Assembly (NCBI RefSeq): GCF_003991585.1
Contig: NZ_PQSP01000004.1
Coordinates: 124,001-188,000, forward strand
Direction: 5' to 3'
Length of the DNA stretch: 64,000 nucleotides
Source of the DNA: Saezia sanguinis
Lineage (GTDB): Bacteria > Pseudomonadota > Gammaproteobacteria > Burkholderiales > Burkholderiaceae_C
Shown here: positions 1-9,158 of the stretch, in pieces
Position numbering within the stretch: position 1 is the first letter of the stretch
Layout: every line of letters begins with the position of its first letter
Notes under the pieces: generated by a model
What the model was told of the DNA's origin: nothing
Database searches by the model: none
Seen by the model: only the letters and a program-made list of their open reading frames with translations
Translations under genes and position numbers: made by a program

Positions 1-24
1 ATGAATAGGCAAGGGTATGCCATG

Positions 25-54
25 TTCACATAAAGTGTGGCAGCGCTTCTACCA
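25..54 (+). promoter_or_regulatory. Putative phage late promoter P1 (TTCACA-N18-CTACCA)
   Basis: TTCACA at 25-30 is followed after exactly 18 bases by CTACCA at 49-54. The same arrangement occurs five more times in the window, always just before a virion or lysis segment. Transcription would start near 60, which argues against the first possible terminase start at 54. Promoter function is inferred from recurrence and position. Confidence 0.6.
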
Positions 55-122
55 TGCTGCATGGCCGGGGTTCAGCAGGAGCGTTCGAAGAGATAGCGCT
101 GCCCGGAGTTCTCAGCAGGAGC

Positions 123-1724
123 ATGGCGGCATTGAAAACATCGACAACATCGGAGGTATCGGCAAAGGTATCAGCGGCGGCAGCGTTGGATGAGATGGGC
201 GCTGTTGATCTGGATTGGCTGGCGCCGGATTATGCGCCGGTGTGGCAGGCGCGCAGCGCACGGCTGGCGCTTTTGCAGGCTGATGCGCAGTTGCTCTCAG
301 CGGTGAAAGCACATTACCGCGAGGAGCCGGTGGCGTTTATCAGCGACTGGCTGTGTACGTTTGACCCGCGCCATGTGGAGGTGGGGGGCGATGCGCTGAC
401 GCCGTTTGTGCTGTTTGAGCGCCAGGCCGAGTGCGTGCGCTGGCTGGTGGCGCGATGGCGCAGCCGTGAGGACGGGCTGGTTGAAAAAAGCCGCGACATG
501 GGGGTGTCGTGGTTGTGTGTGGCCGTGGCGGTGTGGATGTGGCTGTTTCACCCGGGAGTGGTGATTGGTTTTGGCTCGCGCAAGGAGGAGTACGTAGATA
601 AGGTGGGTGACCCGAAGTCGCTGTTTTGGAAGGTCCGCACGGCGTTGCAGTATTTGCCGCGTGAGTTTTTGCCTAAAGGGTATGACGAGAAGAGGCATGC
701 GCCGGCGATGCGCATCATCAACCCGGAGAATGGCGCGGTGATGGTGGGCGAGGCGGGCAGCAATATCGGGCGTGGTAACCGCACGTCGATTTATTTTAAG
801 GATGAGTCGGCGTTTTATGAGCAGCCCGAGGCGATTGAAGCGGCGCTGAGCCAGACGAGCAACTGCAAGATTGATGTGAGTACACCCAACGGGGTGGGTA
901 ATCCGTTTTACCGCAAGCGGCATGGCGGGCGTGTGCCGGTGTTTGTGTTTGACTGGCGGGACGACCCGCGCAAGGGTGCGGACTGGTACGCACGCCAGCA
1001 GGCGCTGCTGGATGCGGTGGTTCTGGCGCAGGAGGTGGACCGCAATTATGCGGCGTCGGTGAGTAATACGTATATACCGGGTGATGTGGTGAGCCAGTGT
1101 ATGCGCTGCGGCCCGGCCGATGTGCATGCGCTGGGGCCGTTGCAGGTGGGTGTGGATGTGGCGCGGTTTGGTGATGATAAGAGTGTGATTACGTTGCGCC
1201 AGGGGCGTGTGGTGTTTCCTCAGGTGGTGTTCGGCCAGGCCGATGTGGTGGATGTGGCGGGCCGGGTGAAGGATGTGGTGCATGACTGGGGCGGTGTTTA
1301 TAGCCGCCAGCGGGGGGCCGGTGTGGCACAGATTGCAGTGGATACGATTGGTATTGGCGCAGGGGTGGCGGATATTTTGCGGCGCGAGTTTGGGCCGGTG
1401 GTGGTGGATGTGAATTCGGCGCTGCGGCTCTCAGACGGACAGAACTATAACCTGCGCGCGCGGCTGTGGCGTGATTTGCGGGACTATCTGAAGGCTGGTG
1501 CGTCTTTGCCTAACGATGCGGAGTTGCAGACGGATTTGTCGGCGCTGCGTTACAGCTACAAAGGTGGTGCGCTGCTGATGGAGAGTAAAGAGGATGCGAA
1601 GCGGCGGGGCGTGAAGTCGCCCGACCGGGCGGATTCGCTGGCGCTGACGTTTGCCTACCCGGTGAGTGAGCGGCAGGAGCGGTTGCCGACGAAAGCGGTG
1701 GCGGATTTTAATTTCATGGATTGA
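123..1724 (+). CDS. terL: Phage terminase large subunit
   Basis: This is the ATPase-nuclease that packages phage DNA into the prohead. With a start at 123 the protein has 533 residues. A Walker A-like segment EKSRDMGVSW lies near residues 120-130 and a Walker B-type SIYFKDESAF near 221-230. The C-terminal RNase H-like nuclease shows GVDVARFGDDKS near 342 and SPDRADSLALTF near 498, supplying the acidic metal ligands. The frame is open from ATG 54, but that codon lies inside promoter P1, so ATG 123 is preferred even though its AGGAG is only one base away; ATG 195 is another option. It is followed by the portal module. The small terminase subunit is not in the window. The family call is firm; the start is uncertain. 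Confidence 0.93.
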   Translation: MAALKTSTTSEVSAKVSAAAALDEMGAVDLDWLAPDYAPVWQARSARLALLQADAQLLSAVKAHYREEPVAFISDWLCTFDPRHVEVGGDALTPFVLFERQAECVRWLVARWRSREDGLVEKSRDMGVSWLCVAVAVWMWLFHPGVVIGFGSRKEEYVDKVGDPKSLFWKVRTALQYLPREFLPKGYDEKRHAPAMRIINPENGAVMVGEAGSNIGRGNRTSIYFKDESAFYEQPEAIEAALSQTSNCKIDVSTPNGVGNPFYRKRHGGRVPVFVFDWRDDPRKGADWYARQQALLDAVVLAQEVDRNYAASVSNTYIPGDVVSQCMRCGPADVHALGPLQVGVDVARFGDDKSVITLRQGRVVFPQVVFGQADVVDVAGRVKDVVHDWGGVYSRQRGAGVAQIAVDTIGIGAGVADILRREFGPVVVDVNSALRLSDGQNYNLRARLWRDLRDYLKAGASLPNDAELQTDLSALRYSYKGGALLMESKEDAKRRGVKSPDRADSLALTFAYPVSERQERLPTKAVADFNFMD

Positions 1725-1752
1725 GCGTGAGGATCAGGGAAGGGGGTTTGGT

Positions 1753-2049
1753 ATGGCAGGGACGATGGCGGCTGTGGGTGGTTTTCTTTCAACGTATGGT
1801 TCGACGATTGCCGGTGTGGCGGGTGCGGCCGGGGCGGTTGGCAGCGCAATGATGGCATCCAAGGCGAATAAGGCCGGGCCGCAACTGGATACGCTGAGCA
1901 ACAAGGAGGTGACGCCTAACAATGAGGCGGCACTGCGCAACGCGCAGGATATGGCGCGCCGCCGCAAGGGGGTGGCTGCGAATATTTTGACCGATGGCAG
2001 CGGTAATACGAGTGGTGCGGTAGCCAGCAAAACGCTGCTTGGGCAGTAA
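1753..2049 (+). CDS. Small phage protein between terminase and portal
   Basis: A 98-residue protein. The start at 1753 (MAGTMAAVGG) is preceded by a G-rich AGGGAAGGGGG stretch. The N-terminal half is rich in Ala and Gly and could be a membrane-interacting helix. The C-terminal half is polar and ends in SGAVASKTLLGQ, preceded by ANILTDG. Short proteins with this kind of ILT...TLLG ending are common beside portal genes of T7-like podoviruses, but I cannot name a function. It sits between terL and the portal gene on the same strand, so co-transcription is likely. Confidence 0.7.
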   Translation: MAGTMAAVGGFLSTYGSTIAGVAGAAGAVGSAMMASKANKAGPQLDTLSNKEVTPNNEAALRNAQDMARRRKGVAANILTDGSGNTSGAVASKTLLGQ

Positions 2050-2096
2050 GGCGCGGCAGGAAACGGATGGCACAGATAAGAAGGGGGAGTGTGAGC

Positions 2097-3764
2097 ATGG
2101 AGAAGGTTTCTGACCTGCTGGCGTTGCATGAGCAGTTGCGCCAGGAGCGCCGGTTGTATGAGCAGTTGTGGCAAAGTATTGCCGAGCGGGTGGCACCGAA
2201 CCGGGCGAATTTCAGGGAGCACCGCTCGATGACCGATGAGGCGCTGTACAAGGGCAAGGCACGTACCGAGCATATTTATGATGCAACACCGGCGTTGGCG
2301 CTGAAACGTTTTGCGGCGGCGCTGTCGTCGCTGGCAACGCCGAAAAACCGCATGTGGCATGACATTAAGGCGGTGGATGAGGATCTGGACGGTGATCCGC
2401 AGGTGCGGGCTTATACCGAGCTGGTGCGCGACCGGTTGTTTTCGGCACGTTATTCGGCCAATTTTGATGTGGCCACGCAGGAGTGTTATCTGGATGCGGG
2501 CTGCTTTGGTAATGCGTGTATGTATGTGGGTGAGCGGCTGGGGCGTTCGCTGTATTACCGCCATGTGCCGCTGGAGCAGGTGTACTGGTGCAGCAATGAT
2601 TATGGCGAGGTGGACTGGGTGGACCGCGAGTTTGCGCTGACGGCGCGCCAGGCGTATCAGCGGTTTGGCGACAGGCTGCCGGCAACGGTGATCAGTGCGA
2701 AGGAGCGCACGCCGAATCAGAAGTTCTGGTTTGTGCATATGGTGCGCCCGCGCAGGGAGCGTGAGCAGCAGCGGCTGGATGCACGTGGTATGGCGTTTGA
2801 GTCGATTTTTATTTCGCTGACGGGCTCGCAGGTGGTGGGTGAGGGCGGCTATCGCACGATGCCGTATTCGATTCTGCGGTTTTCGGGCGATGGTAATTAT
2901 GGCGAGGGGCCGTGTGCGCTGGTGCTGCCTGATATCAAGATGCTCAATGTGATGAACCGCGACATGATGCAGGCCGCCGAGCTGGCGGTGATGCCGCCGA
3001 TGCTGGCTGCGCGCGACGGGATTTTTTCGACCGGGTTTAATCTGACGCCGGGTGCTATTAATTATGGCGGGGTGGATGACCAGGGACGGCAACTGGCGAT
3101 TCCAATGCAGTTTGGTAACAGTCTGCCGATTGGCATGGAGATGATGGAGCAAAAGCGCCAGATTATCAATGATGCGCTGTGGAACACGCTGTTTCAGATT
3201 CTGGTGCAGACGCCGAACATGACGGCCACCGAGGCGATGCTGCGTGCGCAGGAAAAGGGTGCGTTGCTGGCGCCTGCCGCGGCCCGGGTAGAGAGCGAGT
3301 TTTTGGAGCCGACGATTACGCGGGAGATTGATATTCTGGCCATGCATGAAGAGCTGCCGCAAATGCCTGAGGCGCTGATGGAGCAGGGCGGCGAGTACAG
3401 CATTGAGTATACGAATGAGCTGGCGCGTTACCGCCGTATGGATGACGGGGTGGCGATCATGCGTTCGATTGAGCAACTGGGCGCACTGGCGCAGGTGGCC
3501 GGGCCCGATGTGCTGGCGCGGGTGGATTTTGACCAGGCAGCCAAGGTGATGCTGGAGGTGAGCGGTGTGCCGGCGCGGGTGATCCGCGGGGATGATGAGG
3601 TGCAGGCGCTGATGGAGCAGCGGCAGGAGCAGCAGGCGCAGCAGCAACAGCAGATTCTGGCCGCCGCACCGGTAGCGGCAAGTGCCGCCAAGGATCTGGC
3701 GCAGGCGCAGGTGCTGGCTGCCACGGCAGAGCAGGGACCGATGCCGGGCGTTTTGCCGGGCTGA
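2097..3764 (+). CDS. Portal protein (head-tail connector, T7 gp8-like)
   Basis: A 555-residue protein of the podovirus head-to-tail connector family, which forms the dodecameric portal where DNA enters the head and the tail attaches. The start at 2097 has AAGGGGGAG seven bases upstream; an in-frame ATG at 2067 lacks this. The N-terminus is helical (LLALHEQLRQERRLYEQLW), followed by the typical ATPALALKRFAAALSSLATP and NRMWHD region. The middle has the conserved DAGCFGNACMYVGE and YRTMPYSILRFSGDG blocks. The C-terminus is Gln-rich (QRQEQQAQQQQQ) and then Ala-rich. Length and order (terL, small ORF, portal, Bbp19-like, scaffold) match BPP-1-type phages. Confidence 0.92.
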   Translation: MEKVSDLLALHEQLRQERRLYEQLWQSIAERVAPNRANFREHRSMTDEALYKGKARTEHIYDATPALALKRFAAALSSLATPKNRMWHDIKAVDEDLDGDPQVRAYTELVRDRLFSARYSANFDVATQECYLDAGCFGNACMYVGERLGRSLYYRHVPLEQVYWCSNDYGEVDWVDREFALTARQAYQRFGDRLPATVISAKERTPNQKFWFVHMVRPRREREQQRLDARGMAFESIFISLTGSQVVGEGGYRTMPYSILRFSGDGNYGEGPCALVLPDIKMLNVMNRDMMQAAELAVMPPMLAARDGIFSTGFNLTPGAINYGGVDDQGRQLAIPMQFGNSLPIGMEMMEQKRQIINDALWNTLFQILVQTPNMTATEAMLRAQEKGALLAPAAARVESEFLEPTITREIDILAMHEELPQMPEALMEQGGEYSIEYTNELARYRRMDDGVAIMRSIEQLGALAQVAGPDVLARVDFDQAAKVMLEVSGVPARVIRGDDEVQALMEQRQEQQAQQQQQILAAAPVAASAAKDLAQAQVLAATAEQGPMPGVLPG

Positions 3765-3781
3765 TGGCGTAAGGGCTGGTA

Positions 3782-4168
3782 ATGAACCGGATGACGTTTT
3801 TTAAGAATCTGCGGCACTGGTACCGGCGGGTGTTCTGGTACGGCGAGGTGATGCAGGATAACGCAGGTGCGGGTGGAGATGTTGGCACAGACGCAGATGC
3901 AGCGCAGGAGCAGGTGTTGAGCCGTGCGGCACAGAAGGTGCTGGCGGATTTGCGCGGCTTTTGCCGCGCCGATATGTCGTGCGTGGTTTTTGGCAAGGAT
4001 GGGCGTGTGGATACGCACGCCACGGCGGTGCTGGAGGGGCGGCGCGAGGTGTGGCTGAAGATTGTGCAGACGCTCAATATCAGCGATGCACAGCTGGTGC
4101 GGCTGATGAATGCAGGCACAGGAAATGATGATCAACGATGGAGTGATGAGCATGGATACAGTGAATGA
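3782..4168 (+). CDS. Bbp19-like phage protein
   Basis: A 128-residue protein resembling Bbp19 of Bordetella phage BPP-1. The conserved core has VLADLRGFCRAD, then a short loop with a histidine (DTHATAVLEGRREVWLKI) and a C-terminal helix. The role of Bbp19 proteins is not settled; their constant place between portal and scaffold suggests a head-assembly function. The 3' end overlaps the scaffold start at 4152 by 17 bases, typical of translational coupling. Confidence 0.75.
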   Translation: MNRMTFFKNLRHWYRRVFWYGEVMQDNAGAGGDVGTDADAAQEQVLSRAAQKVLADLRGFCRADMSCVVFGKDGRVDTHATAVLEGRREVWLKIVQTLNISDAQLVRLMNAGTGNDDQRWSDEHGYSE

Positions 4169-4910
4169 TGCGGGTGTGGATAACAGGGCGGCGCAGGTGC
4201 GCGATGATGCTTCGGTGAGTGCGGCGTTGCTGGGCAGCCTGCAGGGGGAGGCAGTACAGCATGAGGCTAAAGGTGCCGCCGGGAATCATGCTGGTAATGA
4301 GCCTGGCAATGAAGCCGGGGATAAGGCCGGTTTGTTTGGCGATGGCACTGAGCAGCCGCAGGGTGTGCAGATGCCGGGGCAGGATGCCACACCGCAGCAG
4401 TGGGCGCAGTTTTATGAGCAGATTGGCCGGCCGCAACAGCCGCAGGATTATGAATTGCCGTTGCCGCAGGGCGATGATGGTGTTTTTGCCAAGGAGATGG
4501 CGCCGCTGCTGCACCAGGCAGGGTTGACGCAGCACCAGGCGGAAACGCTGGCGCAGGGCTGGAATGCGTATATGGCGCAGCAGGTGAGTGCAATGCAGTC
4601 ACAACAGGAGCAGCAGCAGGCAGCGCAGGAGGCGCAGTACCAGGCCGAGGCGCAGGCGCTGAAGCAGGAGTGGCAGGGCCGCTATGACGCTAACATTGAG
4701 CTGGCGCGGCGTGCACGTGCGCAGTTTTTGCCGGCGGACCGGGCTGATGACATCATTAACGCACTGCAGGATGCCGTGGGGGTGAAGGCGACGGTGCAAC
4801 TGCTGTATGAGATTGGCCGTGGGCTGGCCGAGGATGACGCGGCAGGGCTGGGCGGAAGTGGCCGTGCACAGGCAAGGAGTGCGGCAGAAGTGCTGTTTGA
4901 CCGGGGCTGA
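4152..4910 (+). CDS. Capsid scaffolding protein
   Basis: A 252-residue acidic, Gln- and Ala-rich protein. The start at 4152 has GGAG eight bases upstream; ATG 4110 is in frame but lies deep inside the previous gene. It shows the podovirus scaffold layout: a disordered N-terminus, the segment FYEQIGRPQQPQDYELPLP, a long predicted coiled coil (QVSAMQSQQEQQQAAQEAQ), then EWQGRYDANIELARRARAQF and a C-terminal helical part. It directs capsid protein assembly and is lost from the mature head. The expected partner, the major capsid gene, does not follow at once but lies 10.2 kb downstream beyond a terminator and cargo block 1. Confidence 0.83.
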   Translation: MDTVNDAGVDNRAAQVRDDASVSAALLGSLQGEAVQHEAKGAAGNHAGNEPGNEAGDKAGLFGDGTEQPQGVQMPGQDATPQQWAQFYEQIGRPQQPQDYELPLPQGDDGVFAKEMAPLLHQAGLTQHQAETLAQGWNAYMAQQVSAMQSQQEQQQAAQEAQYQAEAQALKQEWQGRYDANIELARRARAQFLPADRADDIINALQDAVGVKATVQLLYEIGRGLAEDDAAGLGGSGRAQARSAAEVLFDRG

Positions 4911-4964
4911 GCAGAGTAAAGGTTTTGTTGAGGTAAAGAACCTGTAGTCCAAATGAATTGACGA

Positions 4965-4987
4965 CCCGCCTGATGGCGGGTTTTTTT
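4965..4987 (+). terminator. Rho-independent terminator after scaffold gene
   Basis: Perfect 6-bp stem CCCGCC/GGCGGG with loop TGAT, followed by seven T. It closes the first virion segment and insulates it from cargo block 1. Confidence 0.9.
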
Positions 4988-5047
4988 GTGTTTAAACGAT
5001 ATATGTAGAATGAAGGGGTTTGGACATGAATGAGAAGAGGACTGTAT

Positions 5048-6010
5048 ATGAAAGTATGGGAAAAATTTTTGCTGGGAGGAATGGCGGCATGTGCCTGTAT
5101 GGTGTATGCACAGGCACAACAGGAACAGGGTGTAGTCATTGATGATATTGCGACAAAATCTGCTCCGTGGACTGTTGGGGAGCTTGTGGACAGCGCTGGT
5201 CCTTTGTATTCCAAGGCAGATGATGGCACTGATAAAAAGTATATCGTACAGATGAAGTTTTTAGGTATGACGGCGCAGGGCGATTACGTGTTGCAAGGGT
5301 TTTATCGGGAGGTATTGGCAGACGATAGCTTGAGTGAGATGGAAGTGAAGTTTTCAGACCCGTACGTGAAAATAGTTACTGATGGTAATGGGGGGTTAAG
5401 GACTGATCGTACATGGGATGCTGATCTTGAGGGGGTTTTGCGTTTGTGGTATCCAGAAGGAGAAAAATATGAAGAACGGCATTATCTGGATGGCAAACGT
5501 CATGGCGATTGGATGGGATGGTATAGAAACGGGCAGCCATCCTGGGAGAAGCATTATTTGAATGGCGAATCCACTGCGAAATGGGTTGGTTGGTATAGCA
5601 ACAGGCAAAAAGAATGGGAGTACCAGTTTAAGGATGGACAATTGGATGGTGTTCGAAGTAATTGGTACGAGAATGGCACGTCCATGCGGGAAGAGACATA
5701 CCAGATGGGTGTACTGAATGGCCCGTGGAGCATGTGGTATGAGAATGGGCAAAAACGGCAGTCAGGGCAGTATGATCATGATAAACGGCAGAGGTTGTGG
5801 GTGTCATGGTACGAAAATGGGCAGAAAAAGTTGGAGTGTCATTATGAAAATGGCCAATGGAGTGGTACCTGGACAATGTGGTATGAAAATGGACAAAAGA
5901 GCAATGAGGGAAGTTACCGCAATGGCGTGAAAACGGGAGTCTGGTACCACTGGGATGAGGATGGGAAACTGGTCGATCAAAAAGACTATCCGAGCTCAGA
6001 CAATGGATAA
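5048..6010 (+). CDS. Exported MORN-repeat protein 1 (YwqK-like)
   Basis: A 320-residue protein. The start at 5048 has AGAAGAGG seven bases upstream; an in-frame ATG at 5030 is less likely. The N-terminus (MKVWEKFLLGGMAACACMVYAQAQ) looks like a signal peptide. A domain shared by all six paralogues in this block follows, with a SAPWTVGELV segment, a FLGMTAQGDYVLQGFY segment and a DPYVKIV segment. The rest is about eight MORN_2-type repeats of roughly 23 residues built on WYENGQK. Such repeats occur in proteins annotated as YwqK-family antitoxins, but no partner toxin is visible, so function is unknown. It is the first gene after the scaffold terminator and is slightly more AT-rich than its paralogues. 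Confidence 0.85.
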   Translation: MKVWEKFLLGGMAACACMVYAQAQQEQGVVIDDIATKSAPWTVGELVDSAGPLYSKADDGTDKKYIVQMKFLGMTAQGDYVLQGFYREVLADDSLSEMEVKFSDPYVKIVTDGNGGLRTDRTWDADLEGVLRLWYPEGEKYEERHYLDGKRHGDWMGWYRNGQPSWEKHYLNGESTAKWVGWYSNRQKEWEYQFKDGQLDGVRSNWYENGTSMREETYQMGVLNGPWSMWYENGQKRQSGQYDHDKRQRLWVSWYENGQKKLECHYENGQWSGTWTMWYENGQKSNEGSYRNGVKTGVWYHWDEDGKLVDQKDYPSSDNG

Positions 6011-6063
6011 GTTGTAAACAGCAAAAGCGATGATGGACGTGCCAGCATGTGGTATGGCTGTGT

Positions 6064-7083
6064 TCAGTGAAACCCCATGCTGTTGTTGCGCACGAGTACC
6101 GGCTTGCCATCTTGGATTTCGTAGATTTCTTCAATGGAAAAGCGGGCTGAGCCGCCAAAGCAGTCGTAGCCGTAGGGCGCCAGCAGCGCAAACTGGTCGC
6201 CAGTGGCGTTGACGCCGATGTGCTGAAAGGTGCAGGTGTTGCTGATGTCGGCCAGGGCCGACTGGCTGGCCGCAAAGCGGGTGGTGGTGATGCGCCCGTT
6301 GGTGCGGGTGGAGACGATGAAGACCGGGCAGCCTTGTGCGGTGGGGGTTGAGTCGCAGTCGGGGAGGGGGACGTCGTCATCGCTGGTGCGCATGTGTTCG
6401 GCGGCTTCGGGGTAGAGGCCGGTGTCAAAGCGGATGCACAGGTTGTCGTTCAGGCGTGTGGCAGTGCTGTCAAACGGGCATGGCGGTTGCACTGTATACC
6501 GGTCGGCCTGGCTGACCTGGTTTTGCCAGTAGTTGGCGCGGGTGATGGTGTCGGTGCAGTGGGCGATTAACTGGCTTGTGTTGTGAGCGGTGGCGCGGCG
6601 CAGGTTTTCGGGCAGCCAGGTTACGGGAGTGTAGTCTTCGTCGAGCAGCGGGGTCAGCGCGCTCAGGCAGGTGCAGCCGTTGTTGTATATGTCGTCATAT
6701 ATGTTTTTCTGCGGGGCATGCAGCAGGTAGAACATGCTGTCATTGAGTAGCCAGGCGTAGGCGGTGGTGGCTGCCAGGTCGGCCGGGGGTGTCTGGTTTT
6801 CGCTGCTGGGGTTTTCGGGGCGGTTAAGGCAGTCGGCATCAATGGCGTCTTGCAGCAGTTCCATGGCCGCTTGTGCGGCCTGCTCGGTTTTTCCCTGGTT
6901 TTGATATGCGGCAAGTGCCTGCTGGCGCAGGTTTTCCAGATGCTGTTGGGTACATTGGGCATATTGGGCTGCGGCGCTGTTTTCGGATGCGGTCTGATCG
7001 GCGTGTGCGTTAGGTGGGAGGACCAGCATTGCAAACAGCAGCATGGCCTGAATTGCGAAGGTGGCGGCTTGGTGTGCCTGCAT
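6064..7083 (-). CDS. Secreted protein of unknown function
   Basis: A 339-residue protein on the strand opposite to the phage genes. AGGAA lies about eight bases before the start. Residues 1-28 form a signal peptide ending in NAHA. The mature part begins with a helical, Gln/Ala-rich region (about residues 35-90) and has several Cys residues further on, suggesting disulfides and a periplasmic location. The C-terminal half looks beta-rich, with GCPVFIVSTRTNGRITTTRF and a final FSIEEIYEIQDGKPVLV. I do not recognise a family. It lies convergent to MORN gene 1 and divergent from MORN gene 2. The plus strand stays G-rich here although the gene is on the minus strand. Confidence 0.75.
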   Translation of the reverse strand: MQAHQAATFAIQAMLLFAMLVLPPNAHADQTASENSAAAQYAQCTQQHLENLRQQALAAYQNQGKTEQAAQAAMELLQDAIDADCLNRPENPSSENQTPPADLAATTAYAWLLNDSMFYLLHAPQKNIYDDIYNNGCTCLSALTPLLDEDYTPVTWLPENLRRATAHNTSQLIAHCTDTITRANYWQNQVSQADRYTVQPPCPFDSTATRLNDNLCIRFDTGLYPEAAEHMRTSDDDVPLPDCDSTPTAQGCPVFIVSTRTNGRITTTRFAASQSALADISNTCTFQHIGVNATGDQFALLAPYGYDCFGGSARFSIEEIYEIQDGKPVLVRNNSMGFH

Positions 7084-7247
7084 GTCAGTGTATTCCTATG
7101 GGGGTTGATGGTGGGGCAAGGCGGGTTGCTGTTGCTGCTAATTATATGTGGGGTGCCTGGTTTTGCGGGGGTATTGCGGGATCTGTATACAATGAATCTG
7201 ACGATGTTTTTTGGATGTGGGGTCAAGGCGTGATAGGAGGTGGCGGC

Positions 7248-8306
7248 ATGAAACGGATGGGGTGGTGTGTGTTGAGCACTGTGGTTGCGCTGGTGTTGGG
7301 CGCATGTAGTGGCATGCGCGGGCCGTTGCTGGATGCACAGGCTGCTGCTGCAACGACTGCCGCCGCGCCATGGTCTGCGGGTGCGGTGGTGGCTGAAGGC
7401 AGGGTTGCTGCCCCGCAGGGTGTGTATCTGCTGTACCGGCGTTTTCTGGGTATGGTGGAGGGTGGCGGTTATCTGGTGCAGGATTTTTACCGCACGGGCG
7501 ATGCCAAGTTGTCTGATGCTTATGTGGTGACGCGGCGCAATGAGGTGGTTTCCACGTGTTTCAAGGCGGCGTGCCGCCATTCGGTGCAGGGGGCTTATGC
7601 GTTGTGGCATCCGGATGGGGCGCCGATGATGAGCGGGCAGTATCAGGATGGTGTGGCGTACGGACAGTGGCGCTGGTGGCATGACAGCGGTCAGATGAGT
7701 GTGCAGGGGGATTACCGCGATGATATGGCGCAGGGGCTGTGGTTGTACTGGTATGAGAGCGGTGAGCGGCAGATGCAGGGGCGTTATGAAGATGATATGG
7801 CACAAGGGGTGTGGGTGCAGTGGTATGAAGGCGGCGGCAAGTCTGTAGAGGGGCCGTATCTGGATGACGTGGCTGACGGGTTATGGTCATACTGGTATGA
7901 GAGTGGCGTGATGTCGATGCAGGCGCATTATGAAAAGGGGCTGTTGCAGGGCACTTGGACGGTGTGGAATGAGGACGGGCAGAAGCGGGAGGAAGGGTCG
8001 TATATGGATAATGTGCGCCAGGGCTTGTGGACATGGTGGTATGACGATGGTGCTTATGAACAGGCGCAGTTTCAGAATGATGTGAGGCAGGGGCTTGCTA
8101 CGACATGGTATGCCAGCGGGCATAAGTGGAGCGAGGGCCGTTATCTGAATAATGAGAAGGATGGGCTGTGGGTGAGCTGGTTTGAAAATGGTGTGAAGGC
8201 CGAAGAGGGGATGTTCAATAATGGGCAGTTGAGGGGGGTATGGCGGGTCTGGAATGAACACGGGCAACTGGTGCATGAGGAGGATTATGGTGTGCCTGCT
8301 GAATGA
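7248..8306 (+). CDS. MORN-repeat lipoprotein 2 (YwqK-like)
   Basis: A 352-residue protein. The frame is open from 7014, but TAGGAGG just before ATG 7248 and a lipoprotein signal sequence fix the start. The lipobox is LGAC (mature Cys near residue 20), so it should be a lipid-anchored envelope protein. The paralogue domain reads AAAPWSAGAVV, LLYRRFLGMVEGGGYLVQDF and GDAKLSDAYVV. About ten repeats of the WYESGxxxxxGxY type follow, making it one of the two longest arrays here. It is divergent from the secreted protein gene ending the previous stretch; a TATACAAT sequence at 7186-7193 could be its -10 element. Confidence 0.87.
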   Translation: MKRMGWCVLSTVVALVLGACSGMRGPLLDAQAAAATTAAAPWSAGAVVAEGRVAAPQGVYLLYRRFLGMVEGGGYLVQDFYRTGDAKLSDAYVVTRRNEVVSTCFKAACRHSVQGAYALWHPDGAPMMSGQYQDGVAYGQWRWWHDSGQMSVQGDYRDDMAQGLWLYWYESGERQMQGRYEDDMAQGVWVQWYEGGGKSVEGPYLDDVADGLWSYWYESGVMSMQAHYEKGLLQGTWTVWNEDGQKREEGSYMDNVRQGLWTWWYDDGAYEQAQFQNDVRQGLATTWYASGHKWSEGRYLNNEKDGLWVSWFENGVKAEEGMFNNGQLRGVWRVWNEHGQLVHEEDYGVPAE

Positions 8307-8413
8307 GGGGCTGGTATAAAATGGTTTTGTGAAATAGCTTTCTTAAATGGTTTTGCCGATGTGCGGGTGTAGCAGGTGTATGTTGGCGGTACAAGATGAT
8401 GCAAGGATATGAG

Positions 8414-9103
8414 ATGAAAAAGTGGCTGGCAGCGGGGGTTTTGTTGTTTGCGGGGGCTTTGGCCGGGGCACAGGGCGCGGTTGAAAGCAATAGTGCGGCG
8501 GCGCTGGATGAGGCGGCTACGGCTGCTGCACCATGGCCGGTGGGTGATGTGGTGAGCCGGTATTCGGATGATTATGAAAGTAGTGAGCAGTTGAGTGATT
8601 TGTACCGCCGCCATGGTGCGCAGGTGTTTGTGGTGTTTGATGCGTATCGTAAATTTTTAGGGGTGACGCCTGAGGGCGGTTATCTGGTACAGGATTTTTA
8701 TGAGGAGAATGATAAGCTGTATACCGAGCCGTTTGTACTGATGGATGCACAGGAGGTGGTGCTCAAGGAGGATGTGCTGCGGCCGGGGTACAGGTCTTTT
8801 TCGGGGCCGCTGGTGACGTGGTATCTGAATGGGCGCCAACAGCAGCAGGTGTTTTATGTGGATGGCGGTTTGCAGGGGCCGCTGATGACCTGGTACGACA
8901 ATGGGCAGAAGCGGGAGGAAACGCAGTTTGAGGGGAATCAGCCCCATGGCTTGTGGACGACCTGGCATGATAACGGGCAAAAGCGCAGCGAGCTGTATTT
9001 CGAGCATGGTCGTAAAGTGGGGCTGTGGCGCATGTGGGACCGTGACGGCAAGTTGGTGGATGAGCAGGATCATGGGAGTGTGGCCGCAGAATCGGTGAAT
9101 TGA
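8414..9103 (+). CDS. Exported MORN-repeat protein 3 (YwqK-like)
   Basis: A 229-residue protein with AAGGA six bases before ATG 8414. The signal peptide (MKKWLAAGVLLFAGALAGAQ) appears to be cleaved, with no lipobox. The paralogue domain is clear: AAAPWPVGDVV, YRKFLGVTPEGGYLVQDFY, then a variant NDKLYTEPFVL. Only about four MORN_2 repeats follow (WYLNG, WYDNG, WHDNG, WDRDG), the shortest array of the six. It lies about 110 bases after MORN gene 2 and is closed by a strong terminator at 9127. Confidence 0.85.
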   Translation: MKKWLAAGVLLFAGALAGAQGAVESNSAAALDEAATAAAPWPVGDVVSRYSDDYESSEQLSDLYRRHGAQVFVVFDAYRKFLGVTPEGGYLVQDFYEENDKLYTEPFVLMDAQEVVLKEDVLRPGYRSFSGPLVTWYLNGRQQQQVFYVDGGLQGPLMTWYDNGQKREETQFEGNQPHGLWTTWHDNGQKRSELYFEHGRKVGLWRMWDRDGKLVDEQDHGSVAAESVN

Positions 9104-9126
9104 ACGGATATCAGATGGTGTGAAAA

Positions 9127-9158
9127 AACCACCCGCGCATTGGCCGGGTGGTTTTTTT
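9127..9158 (+). terminator. Rho-independent terminator after MORN gene 3
   Basis: Nine-base-pair stem AACCACCCG/CGGGTGGTT, preceded by A and followed by a T run, so it could work in both directions. The T run continues into ATGGGC, as after two other terminators of this block. Confidence 0.88.

Noticed and set aside
297..3647. Long open frames on the minus strand opposite terL and the portal gene (297-1283, 1734-3647)
   Set aside because: They lie antisense to clear virion genes, have skewed His/Arg/Pro-rich composition and lack ribosome sites; the G-rich coding strand leaves few stops on the other strand.
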